Shown piece after piece: positions 22,450 to 34,643 of a DNA stretch of 64,000 bases. The number at the start of each line of letters is the position of its first letter. Position 1 is the first letter of the stretch. This stretch comes from Dama dama (Eukaryota > Chordata > Mammalia > Artiodactyla > Cervidae), in assembly GCF_033118175.1 (NCBI RefSeq), contig NC_083698.1, forward strand, positions 71,951,001-72,015,000. Reading direction: 5' to 3'. A program made the translations under genes and the position numbers. Below the pieces are notes generated by a model. It made no database searches and was not told the origin of the DNA. It saw only the letters and a list, made by a program, of their open reading frames with translations.

Positions 22450-25400
22450 AGCTCAGTTCAGTTCAGTTGCTCAGCTGTGTCCGAATCTTTGTGACCACAT
22501 GAACCGCAGCATGCAAGTCCTCCCTGTCCATCACCAACTCCCGAAGCCTACTCAAACTCATGTCCATTGAGTCAGTGATGCCATCCAACCATCTCATCCT
22601 CTGTTGTCCCCTTCTCCTCCTGCCCTCAATCTTTCCCAGCATCAGGGTCTTTTCCAATGAGTCAGCTCTTCGAAGCAGGTGGCCAAAGTATTGGAGTTTC
22701 AGCTTCAGCATCAGTCCTTGCAATGAACACCCAGGACTGATCTTCTAGGATGGACTGGTTGGATCTCCTTGCAGTCCAAGGTACTCTCAAGAGTCTTCTC
22801 CAACACCACAGTTCAAAAGCATCAATTCGTCGGCCCTCAGCTTTCTTCACAGTCCAACTCTCACATCCAAAAATGACCACCGGAAAAACCATAGCCTTGA
22901 CTAGAAGGACCTTTGTTGACAAAGTAATGTCTCTGCTTTTTAATATGCTGTCTAGGTTGGTCATAACTTTCCTTCCAAGGAGTAAGCGTCTTTTAATTTC
23001 ATGGTTGCAGTCACCATCTGCAGTGATTTTGGAGCCCCCCAAAATAAAGTCAGCCACTGTTTCCCCATCTGTTTGCCATGAAGTGATGTGACTGGCTATC
23101 ATGATCTTCATTTTCTGAATGTTGAGCTTCAAGTCAACTTTTTCACACTCCCCTTTCACTTTCATCAAGAGGCTCTTTAGGTCTTCTTCACTTTCTGCCA
23201 TAAGGGTGGTGTCATATGCATATATGAGGTTATTGATAATTCTCCTGGCAATCTTGATTCCAGCTTGTGCTTTTTCCAGCCCAGCGTTTCTCATGATGTA
23301 CTCTGCATATAAGTTAACTAAGCAGGGTGACAATATACAACCTTGATGTACTCCTTTTCCTATTTGGAACCCATTTTTTGTTCCATGTCCAGTTCTAACT
23401 GTTGCTTCCTGACCTGCATACAGGTTTCTCAAGAGGCAGGTCAGGTGGTCTGGTATTCCCATCTCTTTCAGAATGTTCCACAGTTTGTTGTGATTCACAC
23501 AAAGGCTTTGGCATAGTCAATAAAGCAGAAATAGATTTTTTCTGAAACTCTCTTGCTTTTTCGATGATCCAGAAGATGTTGGCGATTTGATCTCTGGTTC
23601 CTATGCCTTTTCTAAAACCAGAGTGAACATCTGGAATTTCACAGTTCACATATTGCTGAAGCCTGGCTTGGTGAATTTTGAACATTACTTTACTAGTGTG
23701 TGAAATGAGTGCAACTGTGCAGTAGTTTGAGCATTCTTTGGCATTGCTTTTCTTTGGGATTGGAATGAAAACTGACCTTGTCCAGTCCTGTGGTCACTGC
23801 TGAGTTTTCCAAATTTGCTGACATATTGAGTGCAGCACTTTCACAGCATCATCTTTTAGGATTTGAAATAGCTCAACTGGAATTCCATCACATCCACTAG
23901 CTTTTTTCGTAGTGAGGCTTCCTAAGGCCCAGTTGACTTATCATTCCAGGATGTCTGGCTCTAGGTGAGTGATCACACCATCATGATTATCTGGGTCGTG
24001 AAGATCTTTTTTGTACAGTTCTTCTGTGTATTCTTGCCACCTCTTCTTAATATCTTCTGCTTTTGTTAGGTCCGTACCTTTTCTGTCCTTTATTGAGCCC
24101 ATCTTTGCATGAAATATTCCCTTGATATCTCTAATTTTCTTGAAGAGATCTCTAGTCTTTCCCATTTTATTGTTTTCCTCTATTTCTTTGCATTGATTGC
24201 TGACTGAGGCTTTCTTATCTCTCCTTGTTATTCTTTGGAACTCTGCATTCAAATGGGTATATCTTTCCTTTTCTCCTTTGCTTTTCACTTCTCTTCCTTT
24301 CACAGCTATTTGTAAGGCCTGCTTAGACAGCCAATTTGCCTTTTTGCATTTCTTTTTCTTGGGGATGGTCTTGATCCCTGTCTCCTGTACAATGTCACAA
24401 ACCTCCATCCACAGTTAATCAGGCACTCTGTCTATCAGATCTTGTCCCTTAAATCTATTTCTTACTTCCACTGTATAATTGTAAGGGATTTGATTTAGGA
24501 CATACCTGAATGGTCTAGTGGTTTTCCCTACTTTCTTTGATTTCAATCTAAATTTGGCAATAAGGAGCTTATGATCTGAGCCACAGTCAGCTCCCGGTCT
24601 TGTTTTTGCTGACTGTATAGAGCTTCTCCATCTTTGGATGCAAAAATATATAATCAATCTGATTTCAGAGTTGGCCATCTGGTGACGTCCATTTATAGAG
24701 TCTTTTCTTGTGTTGTTGGAAAAGGGTGTTTGCTATGACCAGTGCGTTCTCTTGACAAAACTCTATTAGCCTTTCCCCTGCTTCATTCTGTACTTCAAGG
24801 CCAAATTTGCCTGTTATTCCAGGTGTTTCTTGACTTCCTACTTTTACATTCCGGTCCTCTATATTGAAAAAGACATCTTTTTTGGGTGTTAATTCTAGAA
24901 GGTCTTGTAGGTCTTCATAGAACCATTCAACTTCAGCTTCTTGAGCATTACCAGTCGGGGCATAGACTTGGATTACCGTGATATTGACTGGTTTGCCTTG
25001 GAAATGAACAGAGATCATTCTGTTGTTTTTGAGATCGCATCCAAGTACTGCATTTCAACTCTTTGTTGACTATGATGGCTACTCCAGTTCTTCTAAGGGA
25101 TTCCTGCCCACAGTAGTAGATATAATGATTATCTGAGTTAAATTCACCCATTCCAGTCTATTTTAGTTCGCTGATTCCTGGAATGTTGACATTCACGCTT
25201 GCCATCTCCTGTTTGACCACTTCCAATTTGCCTTGATTTATGGACCTAACATTCCAAGTTCCTGTGCAATATTGCTGTTTACAGCATTGGACCTTGCTTC
25301 TATCACCAGTCACATCCACAACTGGGTGTTGTTTTTCTTTGGCTCCATCCCTGCATTCTTTCTGGAGTTATTTCTCCACTGATTTCCAGTAGCATATTGG

Positions 25401-25465
25401 GCACCTATTGACCTGGAGAGTTTATCTTTCAGTGTCCTATCTTTTTGCCTTTTCATATCTTAAGG
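22450..25465 (-). mobile_element. Nearly full-length BovB (RTE) LINE, inactive
   Basis: About 3 kb of minus-strand BovB, the longest copy in the window. Read from right to left it encodes an APE-type endonuclease domain, with MGEFNSDNHYIYYC near 25150, VYAPTGNAQEAEVEWF near 24950 and the catalytic-type GSDH near 24580. A linker rich in Lys/Glu follows (24408-23941), then the reverse transcriptase palm with QGCILSPCL near 23340 and finally the C-terminal WCWRRLLRVPW segment. The enzyme would nick DNA and copy its own RNA at the nick. This copy is dead. Stops and frameshifts separate at least five open frames (22463-25151). The RT core reads YAYD instead of YADD at 23211-23222, and the endonuclease GDWN-type motif reads EDRN. 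The 3' tail of agttc repeats is at 22452-22470. A possible TSD is tatcttcagatc versus tatctcagatc (25473-25483). Confidence 0.95.
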
Positions 25466-25483
25466 TAAGCTATCTCAGATCTT

Positions 25484-26559
25484 TTTTAATATCTGTAAAT
25501 TATTTATGCTAAAGTAATAAAGATAAGATCATGAACTCTAAAGAGGGTTAGTCAAATCTGGAGTTTTGGATTACTGATTGGGAACAGGGAAGAGGTGGTC
25601 AAATTATTATACTTTTTTTTTTTTTTAATTTGAGCTGGAAACATCACAGAATCACTTTTCACTCTCTTGGCAGGTCTGCTTCACATTCTGTCTCAGACCA
25701 AGAAGCACAAGGAACATGAGTATTAAAAACACAAAAGAAGTTAAGCAAACATTTCAGAAGATTGCAAAAAGGTACAGATAAGGTTCAAGAAACTTATTCC
25801 CTTCCAGATGATTTATCTATTCCTCATGTAACACAAGTCCTATTATATTATTTTCTGTTCAAATGTTTTATTGTAGTCACACCAACTTTTAAAAAAGCTT
25901 AGTGTATGACTTCATAAGGGATTAATCTTTTAATAAGATTTTCATAGTGTCCTAAAACCTCAGTCCAAAGCAAAGTTTCATAAAGGTAAATGGCTCTGAG
26001 TCAAACAGAGTCAAATTACTGTTACACATACTACACAATCACAGCAGAATGGTGAGAGGCAACAAAATCATGTGTATTAGAAAATGGAGAGGTTTAGAGG
26101 TGTAACAGAGGAGGCTCCATTCAAAACACAGGCAAGCTTTCCTTCTATTATTTGAAACAAATACTTGAATATTTGAATACCTCAAATATTTGAAACACAT
26201 ACTTCTATGGGCCAGAATTAAAATGAATGGTTGGAAAGTTACAGAAAAATTCATGACTTAATAAAATACAAATGCACAATCATTATACATTCACATAATT
26301 GTGAATGCAACTGTTTATCGAGTCACATGGGTCTTCATGTTGACCAATGAAAGTTCAGTTCTATGGAGTCCTGCAGAGAAGAAAACACAATGAATAGACA
26401 GTTCACCTATCACATGGTTCCAAAGTATCCTCACATTCTAAAACCCTGTCATCAATTAACTTATATTTAGCATCCAGATCATCTCATTTGCCCAACATCA
26501 CATGTAGTCCAAAGATACTTGGATGTGAGTCATTATTTGATATATGAGGCAGAGAATGT
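25484..26559. other. No gene seen
   Basis: Unique AT-rich DNA, with a T-run at 25612-25626. No gene or repeat recognised. Confidence 0.5.
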
Positions 26560-26880
26560 ATGACTGTCACATTTGACAAAAGATGAGATTAAGTTCAGGG
26601 TACTGAAGTGATTTGCTCCTCCAAACCCACCTAGTGGTAGAAATCACACTAATAATGACATTTACTAATCAGTTCTCAGGTCATGTTCTATGACTGTTAC
26701 ATGTGCCATCTTAAGAAAGTAATTTCAGCAGTGGGAAAACTGAAGCTCTCACAATAGCCTTATAGATACCTCTACTCTTCTCCTTTCATATATAAGGAGG
26801 TCAAAGCTTGGAAAGTAAGTAGTAGATTAAAACCAGGAGAGGCTGGCTCTAGAGCTTGCCCTCCATGTCAGGGCGTTAAT
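26560..26880 (+). mobile_element. MIR-type SINE remnants
   Basis: Weak but ordered resemblance to the mammalian MIR SINE. 'aagatgagattaagttcagg' followed by 'agtgatttgctcc' resembles the gaggaaactgaggctcag / aagtgacttgcccaag part. A second, similar stretch at 26655-26870 has a 5'-like piece ('tgttacatgtgccatctt') and 'caaagcttggaaagtaagta'. Both are near the limit of recognition. Confidence 0.4.
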
Positions 26881-27690
26881 CGAATAGACAACACCATGGA
26901 CATGCTCTGCTTCTGAGTGCACACGTGTGAATGACACATATTTCCCTTGCCAACCTGCTTTCAACTGAGCTCTAATCAGGGGAGAAATGATGAACTTTAT
27001 TTCAAATATTGTTTTCACTGGAGATTCTAACAAAAGTGAAAAAAATCCTTTTGTGACCTTACTTCCACTCACAGTATCAGGTCTTCCAAGTGTGTCAAAC
27101 ATGGGGCTTCTTGATCAGGGTCTGTGGGCAGAGATTTTTTAGGGGTGGGGAATGTCATTTCTCAAAACTATAGAGGACAAACGATATCATTAATCTCATT
27201 AATGTTTAGCTATAATTTAGCCTTTCATCCCTTTTAAATATAGACAAAAGAAAGACACAATAGTATCAGCAATGCCAATGGTTTCTCCACAACTGCAAGT
27301 ACAGATTATTTATATCTTTTGAGTTTTGTTGCAAAGACCTCAACTACGTAACTGATACTTTGAAATTATCTGCTGTTATTTGACACACATCTAGATATTA
27401 TTCTGTACACACATATATTGACTATACAAATTTTGAAATGATCATTTTATTTCAATAAAATTTGTTTCTATTGTAATCCCAAGCATTTTGTCTTATGTTT
27501 TTAAAGCCATTATTCTGAGAAGTATCCCTAGGCTTTCCCAGACTGACAAAACTGGGTTCAACGGAATGAATACAGCTAGTAGGGAAAACTTGGATTGCAA
27601 AATAAATGTCAATCTCTGCAAATTTACTGGTGTGATCATCTGAAAATCAGACTTTATAGCTATGCCTCTCTAAAGTGCGTGTTTCACAGG
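26881..27690. other. No gene seen
   Basis: Unique sequence. The minus open frame at 26827-27102 overlaps the MIR-like remnant and has no recognised product. Confidence 0.5.
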
Positions 27691-27699
27691 GAGGTTGCG

Positions 27700-28025
27700 A
27701 AACATATATAGATATATTATAGATATAAATTATATATATATAATTACATAGATTATAAAATTATATAAATTATAATATCTAATCTATAGTTTATAAAATT
27801 ATAATTATGTAATTATATATTTATAATTATACAAATACACTATTACACTATTATTATATAATATATAGTTAAATGTATTAATTATTTAAATATATTATAT
27901 TATAAATAATTATATTGTTATATAATTATAATTATATTTATATATATAATCATGTATATTAAATATGATCTAATATTTTTAAATGTCTTATATTTAAAAA
28001 ATATATTTAAAAATCAAACATTTTA
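27700..28025. repeat. AT-rich low-complexity block
   Basis: About 325 bases made almost only of A and T (ata, tata and aatt words, few G or C). It is not a simple tandem array: the words are shuffled and many are self-complementary, so the strands can form hairpins. No element edges are visible. Confidence 0.9.
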
Positions 28026-29011
28026 TATTTTGGAAAAGAACAAAAAGAGAATTAAAATAGCATGAACAAGTGAAATTGTTTTTTACATGGCATATGAGCC
28101 TAGTTTCTAAAGAATTTGCTTTGGTGCTTACAGTGAATATAGTGTGACAGTATGTATAGTCACACAGTGTCATGAACTTGGAGCCACATCAATTGCTTGC
28201 TATTTATTTAGTAATCTTTAACTTTTGTCTTCATCTTAGCACTTTGAATTTGTACCTCTGTACGCAACCAAGCCCATAGGTGAATGATGGTAAGCGTACA
28301 GAAGCCCAAAGTGTACTACAGGGTGTTTAAGGACAGGGAGCGACCTTCCTTGGCCCCACACAACTGCTATCAACAGTGAAGATGGGAACCTGTAGCACAC
28401 TGGGGGTACACTTGATCCAGTCCTGATAATGGGGTTAGGGATAGATAAAAAGACTGGTTTCTCAGTCCAGAGTTTTTCCTACTCCTCATGTTGAGGATAA
28501 AATGACAGCAATTTCAAGGAAAAGCTACAGGATTGATTTTGTTTGCCCTTGGTGCTGGAGCCCTCTGGAGTTTCAGGAAACAAATGTTCTAGAAACTTCT
28601 GACTTAGTTGTTATGTAGCAGCCCCTAGCCAAAGCTCACCCACCATTGATGTGAGCTGGGAAGTTACTGCATTTGCTGAGCTCTGAGTGGGGCCAAAGTG
28701 TACTAGAGCTCATCAACCTGGACTAGCCTACTTTAATTTGAAATGAAGCTTACTGAGGTTGAGGTATAAGAAATGAAAAGCAAACAGAAAGTGGCCTTCT
28801 TTTTAAGAAGAAAGCCCTTTGATCTGTGTTTAGACACTTCCAATCACTCCACTCCTCTCTTTCTCAGTGCCTTTTTAGTCTTTGCCAAAAGGCAGTGTTG
28901 AATCAAGAAGCCAGCAGTCTCCCAGTGAATTGTGGCCACTGGACAAGGTGCACCCTGTCCTTAGATCTGAAGTATGCTCAAATAATTTATTACCAGTACT
29001 TAACAAAATAC
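28026..29011. other. No gene seen
   Basis: Unique sequence of more moderate base composition. The plus open frame at 28826-29062 has no recognised product and runs into the next SINE. Confidence 0.5.
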
Positions 29012-29024
29012 AAAACTCAAATTG

Positions 29025-29248
29025 GGCTTCCCTGGTGGCTCAGCGGTAAAGAATCCACCTGAAGTGCCAGAAGCACAGGAAACACAGCTTCGATCCTTGG
29101 ATTGGGAAGATCCCCTGGAGGAGGGCATGGCAACCCACTCCAGTATTCTTGCCTGGAGAATCTCACAGACAGAGGAGCCTGGCAGGCTACAATCCATAGT
29201 GTCACAAAGAGTCAGACACGACTGAAGTGACTTAGCAGGCACACACGC
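29025..29248 (+). mobile_element. Bov-tA SINE, complete
   Basis: Full-length sense Bov-tA. It starts 'ggcttccctggtggctcagc', has the body 'caacccactccagtattctt' and ends 'cagacacgactgaagtgact' plus a short (ca)-rich tail. Flanks aaaactcaaattg (29012-29024) and aaagcccaaattg (29249-29261) match in 11 of 13 positions as a target-site duplication. Confidence 0.95.
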
Positions 29249-29261
29249 AAAGCCCAAATTG

Positions 29262-29668
29262 TTTGCATCTCAATGTATTGAAACACACTTAAGGTGGATT
29301 GATGTCATGCTAGCTCGTGTCCTCTTAAGATGCTTTTTAATGATGAGCTCCACCATCTGTTTGGATGAAATGTGGAATCTTCTGTCTCTACCAGCTATTC
29401 CCAAACAGGCCTTTGTGGACCTCTTCCCACCACATTCTCTGGAGGGTGGGAGAGAATCATCTCACAGAAGCCATGCACTGGGCTAATGCTGGAGATGCCC
29501 ACCTTCTTGGGACGAGGGGTGTACACTGTGTACAGAGCCTTGATGGGGTTTGGCCATCCCATACTTTCCATAGGACATGTTGGACCTCAGAACACATTTT
29601 CCAGTAGTGCATCTTCTGGCATCTTGAGGTATGTTCTGCAGAGGACATGATAGGAAGTGTCCTTCTCT
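29262..29668. other. No gene seen
   Basis: Overlapping open frames occur on both strands between 29259 and 29650. None resembles a known protein, none has a preferred frame, and together they look like chance openings. Confidence 0.5.
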
Positions 29669-29679
29669 ATAAGCACCTG

Positions 29680-29892
29680 CTGTGTGTGCTCAGTTGTGTC
29701 CAACTCTTTGTGACGCCATGGCTGTAGCCTACCATGCTTCTCTATCCATGGGATTTCCCAGGTAAGAATAGTGGAGTGTGTTGCCACTTCTTCTCCAGGG
29801 GATCTTCCTGACCCAGGGATTGAACTCACATCTCTTGAGTCTCCTGCATTGGCAGGCAGATTCTTTAGCCACTGTGCCAAATAGGAAACCCC
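29680..29892 (-). mobile_element. Bov-tA SINE, complete
   Basis: Antisense Bov-tA. The tail is at the left ('gtgctcagttgtgtccaact') and the tRNA-like head at the right ('gcaggcagattctttagcca'). Direct repeats ataagcacctg (29669-29679) and ataagcatctg (29893-29903) flank it with one mismatch. Confidence 0.95.
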
Positions 29893-29984
29893 ATAAGCAT
29901 CTGGATTTATGTCAGTCTTCTCCTATAATTAGGTGGGAAGAAGAGATGCAAATATTGGGGAAAACTTTACCTTGTAATAGGCAT

Positions 29985-30118
29985 CCTACTATGGATGTGA
30001 ACTTGGGGAAAGTCTGGGAGAAGGTGAGGGACAGTGAAGCCTGTCTGTGGGATCTAGTCTGCAGTCTATGGGATTGCAGAGTTGGACACGACTTGGAGAC
30101 TGAACAGCAGCAACAACA
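29985..30118 (+). mobile_element. BovB-related 3' end with AAC-type tail
   Basis: A short, diverged BovB 3' end. 'tgtgaacttggggaaagtct' corresponds to the usual atgagtttgggcaaactcc region. It is followed by 'gacagtgaagcctg', 'gcagtctatgggattgcaga', 'gttggacacgacttggagac' and a tail 'cagcagcaacaacaag'. The tail unit differs from the agttc repeats of the younger BovB copies here, so it belongs to an older or BDDF-like branch. Confidence 0.75.
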
Positions 30119-30734
30119 AGGCTCCCTACTAGGAAATGTACGTGTATTCACAATCCCAATTAATTTAGATAAGGAATTTAGGAAAGAAAGCCATATTATT
30201 TTTCCCCTCTCTCTCCCGGGCACCTTCCCTTTACAGGGTCAGGACTGGCAATTTAGGTGATTTTTAAATCAGACCTTTTTGACTGTAACACCACCATGGC
30301 AAATTGTATGCTGGTTAAATTATAATTTATAATCTGGACTGCACTTGGTTCAAAGAGACTGATACATCAACTCAGTCAAGCCCTCTCACTCTTTCAATTC
30401 ACATCTGGAGAAACATTGTCATATGTTTCACTAATAATCAGTTACCAATTTGTCCTAAGATGCTCAAAAGAAGGTATCACTTTTCACCCAGGAATATGCC
30501 CGGTACAGCAAGGTTCAGTCAGTGTAATGGCACAGTCTACAAAGATGATGTAACTAATAAGCTGTCCATTGCATCTGTCACTGTGAATGGTGATCCCAGG
30601 CAAAGGTTCTGTTCATTTTAGTTGGAACCCTCTCCATGGTAAGGAAAGTAGTCTCCTGAAGCAGATGGCTGTGTATTTCATTGTTGCAGCTACATGGGTG
30701 AAAACAGCAGGGGTTTTAAAGGTGAAACACCAGC
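30119..30734. other. No gene seen
   Basis: Unique sequence. No recognised gene or repeat. Confidence 0.5.
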
Positions 30735-30890
30735 ATTTGTGGTCCAGCTCTTCCACTAATTGCCTGTATAGTTTGAGGCAAATTAACATAATATCTCTGA
30801 GTCTCCAGCAAATCAGTTCTGAAATGAAAATTGTAGCAGGCACTTTTCTAGTTGTTGGGAGGATCAAATGATGCACACAGATAACAGCTA
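30735..30890 (+). mobile_element. MIR SINE
   Basis: Ordered match to the MIR core: 'tggtccagctcttccactaa' corresponds to the 'cagctctgccactta' passage. It continues with 'aggcaaattaacataatatc', 'tctgagtctccagc' and 'gttgggaggatcaaatgatg', the last resembling the familiar 'gttgtgaggattaaatga'. Old and diverged. Open frames on both strands here (30587-30912) are shadows. Confidence 0.65.
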
Positions 30891-32869
30891 TGAAAAAACT
30901 GGTGAAGAGCATTTTAGAGGTAAATCAGAATTGCTACAGTGAATTTGTGGGTGATCCTCATTAACATTCCTTCCATGTTAAAATTCCTTTCTTCTCAGCC
31001 ATATATGGCAAATAGGTCTAATTTCAGTCTACCTGAAACAGTCATCTGGAAGTTTCTTAATTGATGTCAATGGGAAAACTATTGCAAATAATGGAAGTGT
31101 TTATAGAGACAGTATAAGATTTTCTATTAGGACAATTATAGAAAGCAAGTTTATATACCTTCCAAAATTCTTTTCCAGTTTTAACATTTGATTCTGTGAA
31201 CACAAAGTTTGCTTTACATGAATGCAAAGAAGATCCCAGGCAGCATTTGTGTCAGAAGGAAGGGATGCTATCTCTCCCTGTGGAATAATTTTCCACTGTC
31301 CTGTGATTAGCTGGTGCCTCTTCTTCCCTCAAGTTTCAGTGTGACCATCATTTCCATGCTGAAGCTTAAAATAAGACTGGAGGAAATTCAGCATACCTTG
31401 AAGGAGTTTCATCTTTTCCTGTGCCAGAGGTGTTCATTCTCAAAAAGGGCCTGGTACTACTGCAGAAATGGTAGGAATCTGTCAATGTAGGCATTAAGAT
31501 TCTGTGCTTCAAAATCTTTATCAATCAACTTGTGTCTAGCACTTTAATAGAGCCTGATGGTTGCATGCTTTAGTTTGCTAGCATGAGTGATTGGTAAACA
31601 AGATAAAGTTCACAAAGTTTAATATTATTAAACTGTTATGTAAACAGTCCCCTTATTTACAAGAAATTACTAATCTGGTCAGGACCCAGCGTTTGTTGTA
31701 TAACCCACAGTGTTTAAAAATGGCTCTCATAGCCTCATCTGAAAAAAAAAAAAGAACTGCCTGAAATATATTAGAGGGAATTTTTTCTTTGATGTTCAAC
31801 TGTAGTTAAAAGAATGTTGAATCATGAATGCTTAAGAATGATTTTAGAACAATTATGGAGGTTGTCAAGACCAAACCTTACAATTTTTCCAAACAGAGCT
31901 TTCAGTCTAGAAATACAATCTTGTTTCCTATTTCCGTATAGTTGCCCAATTATAAAGTCATGGTCCTCTTTATTCTCCAAATTGTACAATGAGTTTCCTT
32001 CCTTGCAAGGCAGCTTTTATTTCCAAAAGCGATTCATGTGTCCGTGGACATTGTCTTCCTCTCTCTGAACATCATTCATAAAGAGAGAGGGCTGGACCAT
32101 GTGGAACCCTTGAAGCGCCAACATTCTCATGGTTTTTCCCAAGGATGTAGATAAACATAAATCTTAGTTCTAAATGGACATACAGAAAGATCTATAGTTG
32201 AACATCTATAGGCACTCACAGAAGCAGTTTTTGTTATTCTAGAGTTGGGTCAAAATCTGATCAAATTCTGATTTGTTTGTAAATGATCTTGGGCTTTGGG
32301 GTAAAAGAGCTTTCCTGGTATTGTTGACCAGCAGTAAATCCTATTCATCCCAACGCAGACTCCAGGACAGTCGGGGCCCAAAGGTCAATTCAGATCTCCT
32401 ATATGGCCCTCTGAGTCTCAGAGCAAAGTCAGATCCTGTTCTGGGAACATCCCCTGCACCACACCTCAAGCCTCTCACATTCTCTGCCTCCCAAAGATCA
32501 AAGCCCCCAGTCTGTACTCACCAGGGCTTCAATAGCCTCTCCTTGCCTTATTAGAGAAACAGCCAAACTGCTCCCTGTCCTCAGTCTTGGGCCCACAAAC
32601 CCAGCCTCTACTAAGTAACTGAAGTCATGTATATGAATTGCACAGACAACCATTTCCTCCTCCAGTTATACAAATAAAATCTTTAAAGCTGCCCTTTCCC
32701 ACGGGTTAAGGCCACATTCTGAGGACCTGCCTATGGCCCTTTGTGATCTCCTTCATTTACCTAACTCTGCAGGGCCACTGCTTCTTCTGCAGGATTGTGA
32801 CAAGAGTCACTAGAAAGGATGATCAAAGCCTGGAAACTGGGGAAATAGTTTTATTTATTAGTTGCATTT
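30891..32869. other. No gene seen
   Basis: About 2 kb of unique DNA. Open frames at 31814-32068 and 32273-32554 (plus) have no recognised homology. A short A-run lies at 31741-31753. The region 32340-32600 is more GC-rich than its surroundings but shows no exon signals that I can support. Confidence 0.45.
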
Positions 32870-32882
32870 ACATATTGCTTTT

Positions 32883-33105
32883 TTTAAAAAAATTATTTGT
32901 TGCTTTGGGTCTTAGTTGCAGCATGCAGGATCTTCGTTGGGTCACACAGATCCTTTGTGGTGGGCACAGGGACTCTCTAGCTGTGGCACGCAGGCTTAGC
33001 TGTTCCAATGCATGTGGGATCTTAGTTTTATCCAGCAGGAGTCAAACTCGCATCCCCTGTATTGCAAGACAGATTCTTAACCACTGGGATACCAGGGAAG
33101 TCCCC
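32883..33105 (-). mobile_element. CHR-type SINE
   Basis: Antisense cetartiodactyl CHR SINE. The A-rich tail appears as T/A-rich sequence at 32881-32900. The body reads 'gggtcttagttgcagcatgc' and 'tggcacgcaggcttagctg', and the tRNA-like head ends at the right as 'attcttaaccactgggatac', 'cagggaagtcccc'. Target-site duplications acatattgctttt (32870-32882) and acatactgctttt (33106-33118) match in 12 of 13 positions. Confidence 0.93.
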
Positions 33106-33171
33106 ACATACTGCTTTTCAAAAGAGCATATGTAATGAAACCTGGACACAATTATTGCAAGGCTACAAATG

Positions 33172-33345
33172 GAGCTAGAGGAGGTAGAATGAACCTGACA
33201 ATGTGGCTTCAAATCCAAACTTCTCCCATTTACTAGCTGTGTGGCTTCTGATGAAATGCTTATCACCTCTAAGCCTGAGTTTCCAGCTCCACACAGTGCT
33301 GATAACACCAGTAACAACCTCCAGGGCAGTTTGAGATTTCAGATG
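33172..33345 (+). mobile_element. MIR SINE
   Basis: A good MIR match for so old an element. 'catttactagctgtgtggct' is the conserved 'acttactagctgtgtgacc' passage. It is followed by 'cttatcacctctaagcctga', 'gtttccagctcc' and 'gctgataacaccagtaacaa', in the right order and spacing. Confidence 0.78.
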
Positions 33346-33999
33346 CACAAAACAGGCAACAAAGGTGGGCTCTCCCATTGCTATCACTTCTATGATTATT
33401 TAGGATAAGGAATACAAGCCAATTAAAAAGCCTTTGAAACTAAACATTCCTGTTATGAAACTTCAAGCATCCTGATGGATATACCCCAAAATGAAAAAAT
33501 GCATGAGTTACATAGTTCATGATGGTTAGTTAAATTTTTTAGGAGAATGAACTTCCCTCAATAACAAATACCCATATCAGCAGCTTTTGCAGAAAATGCG
33601 GAGCTGTTCTGGATGGAAATACTCTTTTAGCTCATGATTAAAACTGACACTGAGTGATAAACTGCAGAATTAAGAAAGCTATTCTTTGGGCTGACCTGGG
33701 TTGGGATGTAGGGGTGATTAGCACCCTCTGCCCCATAACTGTCCAGTGCTCTGTCTGGACCCAGGGTGATGTTTTGAGGCAGAGAAGTGAAATGAGAAGC
33801 AGTGAGCCTCCAGGGTGTGAGGTCAGATCAGTGCAGCCTAACCAGAACATACAGATGAATTTTCTAGCATACAATCTTTTTTTTCCTAAGAAACTACTAT
33901 ATCTAATCTGTTGCTTATTGTGTTTGAACCATCTGCCTGTCACACAATGTGTCACACAACTCACAAAATATGAGAGAGACAGGGTATGTGCAGGTACAC
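33346..33999. other. No gene seen
   Basis: The plus open frame at 33654-34142 (162 codons) spans unique DNA and the TG repeat. It contains a Cys/Val run translated from the microsatellite and shows no protein homology that I know. I judge it non-coding. Confidence 0.45.
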
Positions 34000-34000
34000 G

Positions 34001-34027
34001 TGTGTGTGTGTGTGTGTGCGTGCGTGT
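34001..34027. repeat. (TG)n microsatellite
   Basis: Nine TG units followed by a degenerate cgtgcgtgt end. A typical length-variable dinucleotide repeat. Confidence 0.96.
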
Positions 34028-34643
34028 TTCACTGTGGCCAGAAACTCTCCCAGCTGCCCTCCCTCAGCCAGTCATGATAACCGAAGCTTCCTGTCACCAA
34101 CTGTATCATTCGATCTGTTCAAACGAAATTCTGCTAAAATGACATCATCACAGATGATGTGAAGAAGGAGAACAGGCATGAACAAAAGTTCTTTGTGTGC
34201 TTACCTCACATCACCTGGGATGCAGTTCTTTGTGCACACATAGCTCCAAAGTCAAGATGACATTTCCACGACCACATATCTGGGGGATTCCAATTACCCA
34301 TAAAGCCCTTGGGACCCCACTTCTGGTGCGTGCCCACTGAGATGACTGTAAACCCTCAACATAAATAAGCCGTGAGGGCCACTTGGCAGGGTGATATTCT
34401 TCTACCACTGAAGTCTCAGAATCCACGAGGGGGCAGCGTGCTTTGGGGCTTGGAGGGGCTAAAAGGGGAGATGGGCCCAGGGCAAGTTTGGGGGAACTCA
34501 CTCCAGGGAACAACTACATCATCAATGAGAGAAAGAATATAGTAGGATGCAAATGAAGTTTCTCCTTTACCTGTTTAACAATATCTGCAACTTCCATAAC
34601 TTTCACAAGGAAGAAATACACGTAAGCTAAAGAGCATAATCCT
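34028..34643. other. No gene seen
   Basis: Unique, somewhat GC-richer sequence (34300-34500). The minus open frame at 34211-34513 has no recognised product. Confidence 0.45.

Noticed and set aside
22662..23498. Minus-strand open frame of 278 codons as a possible host gene
   Set aside because: It is the reverse transcriptase and C-terminal region of BovB, with the family's QGCILSPC and ELWCWRRLLR motifs. It belongs to the mobile element and has a damaged catalytic core.
29025..29120. tRNA-like heads of SINEs considered as tRNA genes
   Set aside because: Bov-tA and CHR heads descend from tRNAs but lack a complete cloverleaf and are followed by the SINE body. No true tRNA gene was found.
29259..29650. 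Cluster of open frames on both strands between two SINEs
   Set aside because: Three plus frames and one minus frame overlap without any one standing out, which is what chance openness looks like. No homology recognised.
32340..32600. GC-richer stretch as a possible exon
   Set aside because: The open frame has no recognisable protein, and no acceptor/donor pair around it stands out from chance.
33654..34142. 162-codon plus-strand open frame
   Set aside because: It spans a TG microsatellite and unique DNA, has no recognisable domain, and has no splice or start context that I can support.
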